From Polyangium fumosum (GTDB taxonomy: Bacteria; Myxococcota_A; Polyangia; Polyangiales; Polyangiaceae), in NCBI RefSeq assembly GCF_005144585.1, contig NZ_SSMQ01000075.1, forward strand, positions 1 to 64,000: a DNA stretch of 64,000 nt, in the 5' to 3' direction. The stretch's first letter is position 1; each line of letters opens with the position of its first letter. This document shows positions 1 to 8,667 of this stretch, one piece after another. The notes under the pieces were generated by a model that did no database searches, had not been told where the DNA came from, and was given only the letters and a program-made list of their open reading frames with translations. The position numbers were made by a program, and so were the translations under genes.

Positions 1-89
1 GGTTGCCGGGAGGCCCCGCCGCGCCGACACGTTTCTCCTCCCCCACGTCCTTCGGGACGCGCAGAACCCCAAGCGAAAGGCAAAGCTGC

Positions 90-272
90 ATGCAGAGGCA
101 GGGAGCGCTGAAGCGCCAGAAGGAACGCGCGCGTCAGGAAAAGCAGCGCGAGAAGTCCGCGAACAAGCTCGAGCGCCGCAAGGAAAAGGACACGCGCGGC
201 GATCAGACGCCGGGTGAAGATCCGGACATTGCCGGCATCGTCCCGGGCCCCCAGCCGCCTGTGGTGGACTGA
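90..272 (+). CDS. Small highly charged conserved protein (60 aa)
   Basis: A 60-residue protein starting at ATG 90, whose first half is almost entirely Lys, Arg, Glu and Gln (QRQGALKRQKERARQEKQ) and is predicted helical. It ends with an acidic, Pro-rich tail containing GEDPDIAGIVPGPQP. From memory, short proteins with this basic helix and GEDPDIAGIVPGPQ tail recur in deltaproteobacteria/myxobacteria without a known function. An in-frame extension to base 3 has low-complexity composition unlike the rest, so I prefer the internal ATG, preceded by an A/G-rich stretch. A nucleic-acid-binding role is possible from the charge only. Confidence 0.6.
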   Translation: MQRQGALKRQKERARQEKQREKSANKLERRKEKDTRGDQTPGEDPDIAGIVPGPQPPVVD

Positions 273-410
273 GGCCGAAGCGCCGCGAGCGAGGCTCCGC
301 CGCGCCCGCCCTCCCGCTCCGGCGGGTCTCAGATCCTCACAATTCCCGCGGAACCACGCCCGCATTCCCTTGTCGTTCGAGGCACGGGTCGTCATGGCTC
401 GGAGGGAACG

Positions 411-1652
411 ATGGATGCGTTTGTGCGCGAACGGAGCGTCGTGATACGCAGCCTCATGCGGCGCATGAGGCATGGGGGATTGGGGCTGGTCCTCGGGCTC
501 GTGGCGTGCGGCGGGGCGGCGAGCGACGCCGGTGGAGGGAACACCGTGCCCACGACGCCGGGCCCTGGCGCGGCGGCGAAGGGCGGGGAGGAGGTCGGCG
601 GCGACAAGGTTCCCGGCGACGCGATTCCCAAGGCGCCCGAGTCGCAGAAGCCGAACCGCTGCGCGAAGGGCGGGCCTTTCCCGCCGCTCTCGGCGACGCC
701 GAAGCCCGCGACCGAGCCCAAGCCACTCGCGTGTCGCCCGAAGGATACGGCGGCCGAGCGATCGATCACGGCCGACATGCGGGCGCAGTACAAGCCCACG
801 CGGCCGGGCAGCACGGTCGAGGTCTCGTTCGGATGTGACGGGCTCGATCAGCCCATCACGAAGCTCGTGTACGAGCATGGCGCCGGGCACGGCAACCAGC
901 TCGAGATCGTGCAGATCTCCCGCTCGGATCCGGCGGACGCTTCGTACGACGTGATCGGGATCCGCGAGTCGTCGCCGTTCGTGAGCAACCCGAAGATGCC
1001 CCCGTTCCAGGTGTTGCGCGCGAAGATCTCGACCGACGCCGTGGCCGCGAAGATGCCCTCCGTGCGCGCGGCGCTCCACACGACGATCCGCGAGATCTTG
1101 CCGAAGTCGGGGCTCACCGGGCTCGCTGCGTTCGGCTCGTCGTCGTCGATGCACGTGCTCGTGCGTCTCGAGGACGCGGCGGGGCGCGCCGTGGAGAAGA
1201 AGTACTCGGACTCGATCGGCAGCGATGGCCAGGGCCGGTACTTGCCGCTCCAGCGGGCCGGCGCGGAGATCGGGCAGCTCGTCGACAAACTGTCGTGGCA
1301 AGAGGGGCCCGCGTCGGGGGACGTGCTCAAGCTCTTCGAGGAGCGGTTCCTCGCGGCGATGGTCGAGTCCGCCGAGCCGGGTGCGTGGTGGGTGCGCGCG
1401 GCGCATCTGCAGCTCGCCAGCCTCGCCGGGGCCCGGGCCCTCGTGCCGTCGATCCTCGAATGGCTCGGCGCGCCGAGGCCGGAGGGGCGCATCGACGCCT
1501 GGCAACGCCAGCAGGAAGCCGCGACGGCCACGCTCGCCGATCTCACGGGATGGGATCCGCGGAAGGACGAGAAAGGCGCGGCGCGCCCGATCGAGGCGGC
1601 CGCCCGTGATTTCGTGGCGGAATGCGGGAAGGTTTCGCCCCCCGCGCGATGA
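411..1652 (+). CDS. Predicted lipoprotein of unknown function (413 aa)
   Basis: The N-terminus is Arg-rich, then hydrophobic (GLGLVLGLVAC), ending in a lipobox with Cys33, so it is probably a lipoprotein. ATG 411 has a GGAGGG Shine-Dalgarno five bases upstream; ATG 456 would give a more compact signal peptide with Cys at 18. The mature part begins with a Gly/Pro-rich linker and continues as a soluble domain I do not recognise. Its stop overlaps the next gene's start by 4 bp (ATGA), so the two are probably translationally coupled. Confidence 0.75.
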   Translation: MDAFVRERSVVIRSLMRRMRHGGLGLVLGLVACGGAASDAGGGNTVPTTPGPGAAAKGGEEVGGDKVPGDAIPKAPESQKPNRCAKGGPFPPLSATPKPATEPKPLACRPKDTAAERSITADMRAQYKPTRPGSTVEVSFGCDGLDQPITKLVYEHGAGHGNQLEIVQISRSDPADASYDVIGIRESSPFVSNPKMPPFQVLRAKISTDAVAAKMPSVRAALHTTIREILPKSGLTGLAAFGSSSSMHVLVRLEDAAGRAVEKKYSDSIGSDGQGRYLPLQRAGAEIGQLVDKLSWQEGPASGDVLKLFEERFLAAMVESAEPGAWWVRAAHLQLASLAGARALVPSILEWLGAPRPEGRIDAWQRQQEAATATLADLTGWDPRKDEKGAARPIEAAARDFVAECGKVSPPAR

Positions 1653-2584
1653 CGCAGGCGCTCGGACCGCTCCTCGGCGGGCTCTCGCTGGTGCTGGCCC
1701 TCGGCTTCGTCCTCGCGCGCGTGCGGGGCCTCGGCGCGCGTGAGGCCGACGTGCTGAATGGGCTCGTCGTCGACGTCACGATGCCCGCGCTCCTCTTCGC
1801 CGTGCTCGCGCGGGACGGCATGGACTGGGGCGCGGCGCGGGTGCTGCCGTGGTCGGCCATGGCGCTGCTCGCCTCGCTCGGCGTGGGCGCTGCCGTGGCG
1901 CGGGCGTTTGGCCTCGACGCCCGTGCGATCGGCAGCGCGGGGATCGTCGCGTCCTTCAGCAACACGGGCTTCCTCGGGTTGCCGCTCCTGCTCACGCTCT
2001 TCCCGGGCGACGCGGCGGCGAGCTCGGCGGCCATGATGATCGACCTCGTCATCACGACGATCCTGCTCTGGACCCTCGGCCAGGCTTATGCCGAGCGCTT
2101 CGGCCGCGGCGCTGCGTTCGACGCGAGAGCCGCGTTGCGCACCTTTCGCAAGCCCCTGGTCCTCGCCGTCCCGCTCGGCGCGCTCGCGCATGCGCTCCAC
2201 CTGCCGATCCCGCCGTTCTTGCTCACCACGATGGAAGGGCTCGGACGCACCACCACGTACCTCGTGTTCCTCTCGCTCGGCCTCTCGCTCGACGTGCGCG
2301 CGCTCTCGGGCCGCGTCGCGCCGGCGATCGCGATCTGCGCGGTGAAGCTCTTGTTTGCGCCGGCCGTCGCGCTCCTCTGCGTCCGCGTCTTCTCGGTGTC
2401 CGATCCGCTCGCGACCGTCGCCGTGCTCCAGGCGGCGATGCCCTCGGCGCTCGCCAGCGTGATCATCGTCGCGCTCACGGGGTGTGATCGTCCGCTCGCG
2501 GCGGCCGTGTGCACGCTCGCGTCCCTCGCGTCGATGGCGACGTTGCCTCTGGTCGCCTGGATCGTCGAGGTCACGCGGCCCTGA
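1649..2584 (+). CDS. AEC (auxin efflux carrier-type) family permease
   Basis: A 311-aa integral membrane protein, the usual length of the bacterial AEC/Mem_trans family. About ten hydrophobic segments lie in two halves, with the family's small-residue-rich first half (SNTGFLGLPLLL) and the AMPSALASVIIVAL stretch in the second. Bacterial AEC members export or import small carboxylates; the substrate here cannot be told. The start at ATG 1649 overlaps the upstream lipoprotein stop by 4 bp; a nominal start at 1622 would overlap more and adds a non-hydrophobic lead. Confidence 0.8.
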   Translation: MTQALGPLLGGLSLVLALGFVLARVRGLGAREADVLNGLVVDVTMPALLFAVLARDGMDWGAARVLPWSAMALLASLGVGAAVARAFGLDARAIGSAGIVASFSNTGFLGLPLLLTLFPGDAAASSAAMMIDLVITTILLWTLGQAYAERFGRGAAFDARAALRTFRKPLVLAVPLGALAHALHLPIPPFLLTTMEGLGRTTTYLVFLSLGLSLDVRALSGRVAPAIAICAVKLLFAPAVALLCVRVFSVSDPLATVAVLQAAMPSALASVIIVALTGCDRPLAAAVCTLASLASMATLPLVAWIVEVTRP

Positions 2585-2603
2585 CCCTGCTAAGGTCGCG
2601 GCC

Positions 2604-3077
2604 GTGCCGAACCCGAACTACATCACGCCCGAGGGGGCGCGCCGGCTGTCGGAGGAGCTCGGCCGGCTGCGCTCGGTGGACCGGCCGCGGATCGTCCAGG
2701 AGGTCGCGGATGCGGCTGCGCAGGGCGATCGGAGCGAGAACGCCGAGTACATCTACGGCAAGAAGAAGCTGCGCGAGATCGACCGCCGCATGCATTACCT
2801 CACGAAGCGGCTCGAGAGCGCGGTCGTCGTGGATCCGAAGGAGCAGAAGGGGGACAAGGTCTTCTTCGGCGCTGCCATCGAGGTCGAGGACGAGGACGGC
2901 AAGCGGCACACCTATCGGATCGTCGGCGAGGACGAGATCGACAGCAAGACGGGGCGCATCAGTTGGAAGTCGCCCGTGGGCCGGGCGCTGCTCGGCAAGG
3001 CGCCGGGGGACGTGGTGACGGTACGTCGTCCGGCGGGCGACATCGAGATGGAGATCGTGAGCGTCAAGTACACGTGA
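2604..3077 (+). CDS. greB: Transcription elongation factor GreB
   Basis: A 157-aa Gre factor. The N-terminal coiled coil is marked by YITPEGARRLSEELGRL and GDRSENAEYIYGKKKLREID, with the acidic tip residues (D, E of DRSENAEY) that position Mg2+ in the RNA polymerase secondary channel to stimulate cleavage of backtracked RNA. The C-terminal FKBP-like domain has the GreB signature VFFGAAIEVEDEDG and SPVGRALLGKAPGD. The KKKLREIDRRMHYLTKRLE segment distinguishes GreB from GreA. The start is GTG 2604, 19 bp after the transporter stop and matching the usual VPN/MPN-YITPEG N-terminus; the long upstream extension is discarded. Confidence 0.95.
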   Translation: MPNPNYITPEGARRLSEELGRLRSVDRPRIVQEVADAAAQGDRSENAEYIYGKKKLREIDRRMHYLTKRLESAVVVDPKEQKGDKVFFGAAIEVEDEDGKRHTYRIVGEDEIDSKTGRISWKSPVGRALLGKAPGDVVTVRRPAGDIEMEIVSVKYT

Positions 3078-3136
3078 GGTGATACGATGTCCGCGTTTTC
3101 CGTCGTGGCGTGCTGCCTGACGGACCGGAGCCATCG

Positions 3137-3910
3137 ATGCCGCCGCGTGTCTTCTTGCCGCTTGCTTCCGTCGCGTTTGCCGCCCTCGGCGCCACCGCCG
3201 CGCGTGCAGCGCCACCGCCGCCGCTCGCGCCGCCCGCCATGAGTGCTCCGCCCGCGCCCTCGGCGGCTCCCGCTTCCGATTCCGCGCCCGCTGCGGAGTC
3301 CGCGCCCGCCGCACCCACTTCCGCTCCCCCTGCGACGCTTGGCGCGCCGCCTGCGCCTCCGTGGGCCCAACCCTACTGGATGCAGCCCCCGCCGCCGTGG
3401 GCCTATGGGCCTTATCCCGGGTGGAGGCTCGAAGATGCGAAAGCGTCCGAGGCATCGAAACGGCAATGGTACGGCGCGAAAACGCTGCTCGGACTCATCC
3501 CCTCCGATGTCGTGTTTGCTCTCGGCTACGTGCTCACGTTCAGCAGCCACAGCACCGAAGACATCGGCGTGGTGATGGTGGGAGTCGGTGCTGCTGGGCA
3601 TTGCTTGACGGCGCCCATCGTGCACTGGGTCCATGGCAACACCGGCCGCGGGTTCTTGAGCCTCGGGCTCAACGTGGGGTTGCCCGTCGTCAGCGCCATG
3701 ATTGCCGATGTGGGCGAGGCGCGGAGCATGACCCTCCCCTTGGTCCTCCTCTCGGTTGTCGCCTGGCCCGTCGTCGACATCGCCGTGTTCAGCTATGAGG
3801 AGCCGGACTCGGAGCCGAAACGCAAGCGCACGTCCGCAATGCCCTCGTTCACCATCCTGCCCATGATCGACCGTGACAAACGAGGTTTGTCACTCGTCGG
3901 CCAGCTCTGA
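3137..3910 (+). CDS. Proline/alanine-rich membrane protein, unknown function
   Basis: 257 aa from ATG 3137. The start is a signal peptide (PPRVFLPLASVAFAALGA) with an AxA-type cleavage region. Next comes about 65 residues of Pro/Ala/Ser low complexity, then an aromatic and proline stretch (WAQPYWMQPPPPWAYGPYP). The C-terminal half has four hydrophobic segments, including DVVFALGYVLTF and LPLVLLSVVAWPVVDIAVF, and a basic tail. Myxobacteria encode many such proteins with periplasmic Pro-rich linkers ahead of small membrane domains; I know no function. An upstream in-frame ATG at 3110 lacks signal-peptide character. Confidence 0.65.
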   Translation: MPPRVFLPLASVAFAALGATAARAAPPPPLAPPAMSAPPAPSAAPASDSAPAAESAPAAPTSAPPATLGAPPAPPWAQPYWMQPPPPWAYGPYPGWRLEDAKASEASKRQWYGAKTLLGLIPSDVVFALGYVLTFSSHSTEDIGVVMVGVGAAGHCLTAPIVHWVHGNTGRGFLSLGLNVGLPVVSAMIADVGEARSMTLPLVLLSVVAWPVVDIAVFSYEEPDSEPKRKRTSAMPSFTILPMIDRDKRGLSLVGQL

Positions 3911-3923
3911 CCGATCCGGCGCC

Positions 3924-4904
3924 ATGGCTCCCCCGAAGGAACCTCCCGCCCGTCCCCCGTCCGCGCGCGACGCCGCCGTGACGGGCCTCCGGCCGCGGGA
4001 TGCCGAGGGCGCGCTGCACACGTTCGTCGCGGTGTCCCTCACGGCTGCGGGGATCGGGTTGTCTTCGTGTGCGTCGTGGGTCGCGTGGTTCATCGGGCAG
4101 CTCGTGTTCGCCGTCTCCTTCGTGAAATGGTTTTCCCTGCTGCACGAGGCCGGGCATCACACGCTCTTCGCGACGCGGGGCCTGAATACCGTGGCCGGCC
4201 ACCTCGCCTCGGTGATCTCGGTGCTGCCTTATGCGAGCTGGAAAGCCATCCACCGCATGCACCACAAATGGACCGGCTTTCAGGACAAGGATCCCACGAC
4301 CTCCTCGCTCGTCCCGCGCCCGCTCGGCGCGTTCGAGCGCGCCGCGATCAACATCGCCTGGCGCGCCTGGATCCCGCTGTTTTCGTTCCTCTACCGGGCG
4401 CAGAGCTTCTGGCACCTGCCGCGCCTCTTCCAGCTCTTCCCCGAGGCCCGCGCGCGTCGCGCCTTCGTCGTCAATACGCTCGCCTTGCTCGCGCTTTATG
4501 CCGCGGCGTTCGTGTTCGTCGGGCCCGCGGCGCTGCTGCGGCTCGTCGGGCTCGGGCTTTTCCTCGGGTTCGCGTGGATGGACGTGATCATGTTGAGCCA
4601 GCACACGCACATCCCGCTCGAGCTCTCCCACGGCGCCGACGTCACGCCGATTCCCGCGCCCGAGCAGGCGCCGTACACGCGTTCGCTGCGGTTTTCGGGG
4701 TTCCTCTCGACGTTCGTCCTGACCGGCTTCGACGCGCACGAATTGCACCACGTCTTTCCCTTCGTGCCGGGCCCGCGCCTGCGCGAGATCCCGTGGACAC
4801 CGCCGAACGAGGCGCCTGCGTGGGCCTGGATCCGCGCCGCCAAGGCCGTGCCGGCCGAGGTCTTTCTCTTCAAGAACCGGAGCACCTCCGGCCTCTCGAT
4901 CTAG
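3924..4904 (+). CDS. Membrane fatty acid desaturase family protein
   Basis: 326 aa, first gene of the seven-gene lipid operon. The three histidine boxes of membrane di-iron desaturases/hydroxylases are present: HEAGHH (residues 74-79), HRMHH (110-114) and HELHH (272-276), between hydrophobic segments. Such enzymes use O2 and an electron donor to desaturate or hydroxylate acyl or alkyl chains at the membrane face. The substrate is unknown; in this operon it may be the chain of the product lipid. I start at ATG 3924, after the upstream gene's stop, because the in-frame ATG at 3873 would overlap that gene and adds a polar lead. The next gene follows after 4 bp. Confidence 0.85.
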   Translation: MAPPKEPPARPPSARDAAVTGLRPRDAEGALHTFVAVSLTAAGIGLSSCASWVAWFIGQLVFAVSFVKWFSLLHEAGHHTLFATRGLNTVAGHLASVISVLPYASWKAIHRMHHKWTGFQDKDPTTSSLVPRPLGAFERAAINIAWRAWIPLFSFLYRAQSFWHLPRLFQLFPEARARRAFVVNTLALLALYAAAFVFVGPAALLRLVGLGLFLGFAWMDVIMLSQHTHIPLELSHGADVTPIPAPEQAPYTRSLRFSGFLSTFVLTGFDAHELHHVFPFVPGPRLREIPWTPPNEAPAWAWIRAAKAVPAEVFLFKNRSTSGLSI

Positions 4905-4908
4905 CCCC

Positions 4909-5490
4909 ATGGAATCCGCGGCGCTCTCTCCGCTCGCTTGTGCAGGGCTCCTCGTCGGGAGCTTCGTCATCGGCGGCGCATGCCAGTCCGCGTGGTTCGC
5001 GCATCCGCTCTCGAAAAGGTTCACCCGTCCGCTCGATGGAGGTCGAACGTTTCGGGGACGGCGCCTCTTCGGCGACAACAAGACCACGCGTGGCTTCGTG
5101 GTCATCGTGCCCGCGACCGCGCTCGCCATGGCCGGCCTTGGGACCGCAGCGCAGCGCCTCGGCCTCGCCGTGTGGCCCTCGACGTTGCCGGGGCTCCTCC
5201 TGCTCGGCGCGATCTCGGCGCTCGGGTTGATGCTCGGGGAGCTGCCGAACTCCTTCGTGAAACGGCAGCTCGACGTCGCACCGGGCGCGCCGCCGAAGCA
5301 CCGCTTGGGGCGCGTGATCTCAGCCGTGGCCGATCGCCTGGACTCGGTCGTCGGCGCGCTCGTCGGTGCATCGTTGGTGGTCGAACTATCGTGGGAAACG
5401 GCGTTCTTCTGCCTCTTGATCGGGCCGCCGATCCACGGGCTTTTCAGCGTCCTTTTGTGGGTGCTCGGCGTGAAGAAGAGGGCGGGATGA
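4909..5490 (+). CDS. CDP-archaeol synthase (CarS)-like membrane protein
   Basis: 193 aa, with about five hydrophobic segments. It carries signatures I associate with the CarS/DUF46 family, a divergent branch of CTP:phosphatidate cytidylyltransferases: GRTFRGRRLFGDNKTTRG near residue 50, the LGLMLGELPNSFVKRQLD loop and a DRLDSVVG motif. Known family members transfer CMP from CTP to an unsaturated archaetidic acid, making the activated lipid for polar head-group addition. In a bacterium it more likely activates an unusual phosphatidate-like lipid. The stop overlaps the next start by 4 bp (ATGA at 5487). Confidence 0.75.
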   Translation: MESAALSPLACAGLLVGSFVIGGACQSAWFAHPLSKRFTRPLDGGRTFRGRRLFGDNKTTRGFVVIVPATALAMAGLGTAAQRLGLAVWPSTLPGLLLLGAISALGLMLGELPNSFVKRQLDVAPGAPPKHRLGRVISAVADRLDSVVGALVGASLVVELSWETAFFCLLIGPPIHGLFSVLLWVLGVKKRAG

Positions 5491-8042
5491 GGGGGCGCGG
5501 GGGGATCGGGGCGGTGCTCCGGAAGCCGCCGTTCGTGCGGGGGTTCGATGCCATCGACGACGTCGCGCTCGTCGGCGGGAAGGGGCGATCGCTCCAGGAG
5601 CTACGCGCCGTGGGGGCGCCCGTGCCCGAGGGCGTGATCCTGACGACGGCGTTTTCCGCTGTGCTGACGGACGAGAGCAAACCCGTGCCGGCGCGCTGCA
5701 TGGAGGCGCTCGACGAGGCGCGCCAGAGGCTCGGCAGCGGGCCGCTCATCGTGCGCAGCTCGGCCGTCGGCGAGGACGGGACGACGGCGGCCTTCGCGGG
5801 GCTGCTGGAATCGATTTTTCCGGTCGACGGCGCGGATCCCGCTGCGCTCCTCGACGCCGTGCGTCGGTGCGTGGCGTCGCGCGCGGCGGCGCGCGTGCGC
5901 GCGTACGAGCAAGCCCGGAAGGTGTGTTTGCAGGGCGTCGCGGTCGTCGTGCAGCGGCTCGTGCCCAGCGCTGCGGCCGGCGTCCTCTTCACCGACGGCG
6001 TGATGCTTCGCGGCGAATGGTGCCGCGGGCACGGACAAGCGCTCGTCGACGGCGCGATCACGCCGGGCGCCTTTCGCCTCGATCGCCGCGCTGCGGAAGG
6101 CGCGCGACGCATCGTGCACGTCGAGCGTTTGCCCGAGGACGGGAGCCCGTTTCCCCTGACGGACCAAGCCGCGCGCGCGCTCGTGCGACATGCGACCACG
6201 CTCGAACGGCGGCGGGGCCTCTCGCTCGACCTCGAGTGGGCCGTCGATCCCGCGGACAATCTCTGGATTGTGCAGGCCCGTCCGGTCACGGATCGGCGCA
6301 CGTTCTTGTGGTCGAACGCGAACATCAGCGAGAACTTCCCGGCGCCGGTGACGCCGCTCCTCGTCTCGTTCGCCCGCGCGGGGTACGACGCGTATTTCCG
6401 CAACCTGGCGCGCGCGTTCGGGATCGAGCACGCGCGCATCGCAGCCCACGATGAGGCATTCCGGGGCATCGTCGACGCGCACGGCGCGCGGCTCTATTAC
6501 AACCTCTCGCACATCCACGCCGTGCTCCGGCTCATGCCGTTCGGCGACTGGTTGGTGGACAGCTTCGACGTCTTCGTCGGCGCGGGCGCCTCGTCGCCCG
6601 AGGGCCGGCGCGTGGCCGACGAGATCATGGCGCTCGGCCGCGTGATCACCCACGTGGTGCGCGCCTATCGTGATCTGCCGGCCCGCGTGGCACGCTTCGA
6701 GCGCGCGGTGGATGACGTCGCGTCGCGCTTCCATCCGCGCGACGTCGGGGTGATGCCCGCACGCGCGCTCGCCGAAGGGCTCGAAGCGATCCTCGACGTA
6801 CGACTTCGGCGCTGGGTCGACGCCTCGCTCGCCGACTGCGCGGCCGCTGTCACGTATCGCGCGTTGCAGACGCTTCTCCGCGTGATCGATCCCGACGACG
6901 CGGGCGCGAGCGGGCACGGCGCGGAGGACCCTGCGGCGCGGCATCATGCGCTCCTCAAGGGGCTCGACGTCGCCGGCGCGTGGTCGCTCCGCGCGTTGTG
7001 GGAGCTCGCGGTCGTGGTTCGCGCGGACGCACCCGCGCGCGAGGCGCTCGCCGCGTGTGAGGGGAGCTTTGCCGTGTTTCGTGGCGCGCTCGGCCCGGAG
7101 CTCGGCGCGCGCGTCGATGAATGGCTCGATCGGTTCGGCTTCCGCGGATCGGGCGAGCTCTTGCTCACCGAGCCTTCGCTCGCGGAGGAGCCGGACCGCC
7201 TTCTGCCGTTGCTCTCGCGGTACGTGGAGGCCGTTGGGGATCCAAGCATCGAGAGCCCCGCGCGTGCGTTCGAGCGCCAGCGCGCCGAGCGTGAACGCGA
7301 GACGGCGCGGCTCCGCGCGCGGCTCGGGGGACCTCGTCGCGCCTTGCGACCGCTCTTCGATGCGCTCGTGCTCGCCACGCAGACCTCCGTGCAGCTCCGC
7401 GAGCGCGCGCGGTTCCGGCAGGCCTTGTTGTACACGCGCCTGCGCGCCGTCGCGCTCGCTCTTGGCCGGCGGCTCGTCTCCGCGGGCACCACGGATGCCG
7501 ACGACGACGTGTTTTTCCTCCGGTTCGACGAGCTCGTGGATCTCGCGGCGGGCCGCGGTCTGTCGAGCGACGTGCGCGCCCTCGTCGCGTCGCGCCGCGC
7601 CGAACATGCCACGCTCTCCGCGCTCGATCTGCCCGATGTCTTCACCCTCGCCGCGGGCACGTGCGTCGCGCCTTCTGCGCTCGCCGAGGCCGTGGATCCC
7701 GCGCCCGATCGCCCGGCCGACGACGGCGTGCTGCGCGGCGTCCCGGCGAGCGGTGGCCGCATTTCGGGGCGCGCCGCGGTGCTCGGCGGGCTCGCCGATG
7801 CGGGCAGGCTCGCGCCCGGCGACGTGCTCGTGGCGCGCCAGACGGATCCCGGCTGGGCGCCGCTGTTTTTTCTGGTGAAGGGCCTCGTCCTCGAGCGCGG
7901 CGGCATGCTCTCGCACGGCTCGATCCTCGCGCGGGAGCTCGGCATTCCTTCGGTCGTCGGCGTCCCCGAGGCCACCACGCGGATCTCCCACGGGCGCCAC
8001 ATCGTCGTCGATGGAGACACGGGGCATGTTCGGCTCGCGTGA
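5487..8042 (+). CDS. PEP synthase / rifampin-phosphotransferase-like protein
   Basis: 851 aa. The N-terminal ATP-grasp domain of the PPDK/PEP-synthase type shows VGGKGRSLQELRAVGAPVP and LIVRSSAVGEDGTTAAFAG, and closes with LWIVQARPVTDR near residue 270. A helical middle region of about 450 residues replaces the PEP/pyruvate TIM barrel of true PEP synthase. The C-terminal swivelling phosphohistidine domain has RGGMLSHGSILARELGIPSVVG, with the phosphorylated His at about residue 810. The order ATP-grasp, variable substrate domain, His domain matches rifampin phosphotransferase and relatives, which move the beta-phosphate of ATP to a bound acceptor. In this operon the acceptor could be a lipid alcohol; that is inference. 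ATG 5487 overlaps the upstream stop. Confidence 0.8.
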   Translation: MRGRGGIGAVLRKPPFVRGFDAIDDVALVGGKGRSLQELRAVGAPVPEGVILTTAFSAVLTDESKPVPARCMEALDEARQRLGSGPLIVRSSAVGEDGTTAAFAGLLESIFPVDGADPAALLDAVRRCVASRAAARVRAYEQARKVCLQGVAVVVQRLVPSAAAGVLFTDGVMLRGEWCRGHGQALVDGAITPGAFRLDRRAAEGARRIVHVERLPEDGSPFPLTDQAARALVRHATTLERRRGLSLDLEWAVDPADNLWIVQARPVTDRRTFLWSNANISENFPAPVTPLLVSFARAGYDAYFRNLARAFGIEHARIAAHDEAFRGIVDAHGARLYYNLSHIHAVLRLMPFGDWLVDSFDVFVGAGASSPEGRRVADEIMALGRVITHVVRAYRDLPARVARFERAVDDVASRFHPRDVGVMPARALAEGLEAILDVRLRRWVDASLADCAAAVTYRALQTLLRVIDPDDAGASGHGAEDPAARHHALLKGLDVAGAWSLRALWELAVVVRADAPAREALAACEGSFAVFRGALGPELGARVDEWLDRFGFRGSGELLLTEPSLAEEPDRLLPLLSRYVEAVGDPSIESPARAFERQRAERERETARLRARLGGPRRALRPLFDALVLATQTSVQLRERARFRQALLYTRLRAVALALGRRLVSAGTTDADDDVFFLRFDELVDLAAGRGLSSDVRALVASRRAEHATLSALDLPDVFTLAAGTCVAPSALAEAVDPAPDRPADDGVLRGVPASGGRISGRAAVLGGLADAGRLAPGDVLVARQTDPGWAPLFFLVKGLVLERGGMLSHGSILARELGIPSVVGVPEATTRISHGRHIVVDGDTGHVRLA

Positions 8043-8667
8043 CGGTCATTGGTCCATCACGTGGTTTCGCGAGCGCGTCGGTGCGTCGTGGTACCTGCTC
8101 GTGCCGCTCGCGCTCTTCGTCGCGCTCGCGGGCGGGACCGGCAGGCTCTCTGACCGGACCATGATTGCGTTTCTCGGGATCGTCGCGTTTCGCTTGTGGG
8201 ACGACGTCGCGGATCTTCCGCACGATCGAGAACACCACCCCGAGCGCGCGCTTTGCCGACGCGTCTCCACGACCGAGCCCTTGCTCTACGCGCTGGGCGG
8301 GCTCGCGTTTACGGCGGCCTCGATCGGGCTCACCCGAGTCGCGATCGCGCCGTTTCTCGGCGCCGTCCTCGCCACCCAGGGCGGCTTTGCTGCGCGCGCC
8401 GCGTGGCCCCACCTGCGTGGCCTCTTCGCCCACGTAATTCTGCTCAAGGTGCCCGCGCTCGCGCTCAGCCTTGCCCTCCCCGACACGCCGCCATTCGTGG
8501 CGCTCGGCCGCGCGATCACACTGTATGGCGTGGTCGCTGCCTACGAGCTGGTGCACGACGAAGACGCGCGCCGCGGACCCCTCGGGCCCACGCTGGTCCT
8601 CGTCGACGTGGTTTGTCTTTGCGGTGGAGCTGCGCTCTGGCTGCTTCACGACCGCACTATTCTATGA
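8026..8667 (+). CDS. UbiA-like multi-pass membrane protein
   Basis: 213 aa with six or seven hydrophobic segments. An early Asp-rich motif (FRLWDDVADLPHD) and a later one (YELVHDEDARRG) resemble the paired Asp motifs with which UbiA-superfamily prenyltransferases bind Mg2+-diphosphate. The protein is shorter than typical UbiA (about 290 aa), so I call the fold tentatively. UbiA relatives attach prenyl or alkyl chains to aromatic or glycerol-phosphate acceptors, for example archaeal ether-lipid DGGGP synthase. ATG 8011 and ATG 8026 are both possible; I chose 8026 for the shorter overlap with the upstream gene. The stop overlaps the next start by 4 bp. Confidence 0.6.
   Translation: MFGSRDGHWSITWFRERVGASWYLLVPLALFVALAGGTGRLSDRTMIAFLGIVAFRLWDDVADLPHDREHHPERALCRRVSTTEPLLYALGGLAFTAASIGLTRVAIAPFLGAVLATQGGFAARAAWPHLRGLFAHVILLKVPALALSLALPDTPPFVALGRAITLYGVVAAYELVHDEDARRGPLGPTLVLVDVVCLCGGAALWLLHDRTIL

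Noticed and set aside
848..2200. 450-residue antisense frame opposite the lipoprotein and AEC genes
   Set aside because: Charged low-complexity shadow spanning two real genes.
5601..8027. 808-residue antisense frame opposite the PEP-phosphotransferase-like gene
   Set aside because: Arg/Glu/His-rich shadow from GC3 bias; the plus frame has clear catalytic motifs.
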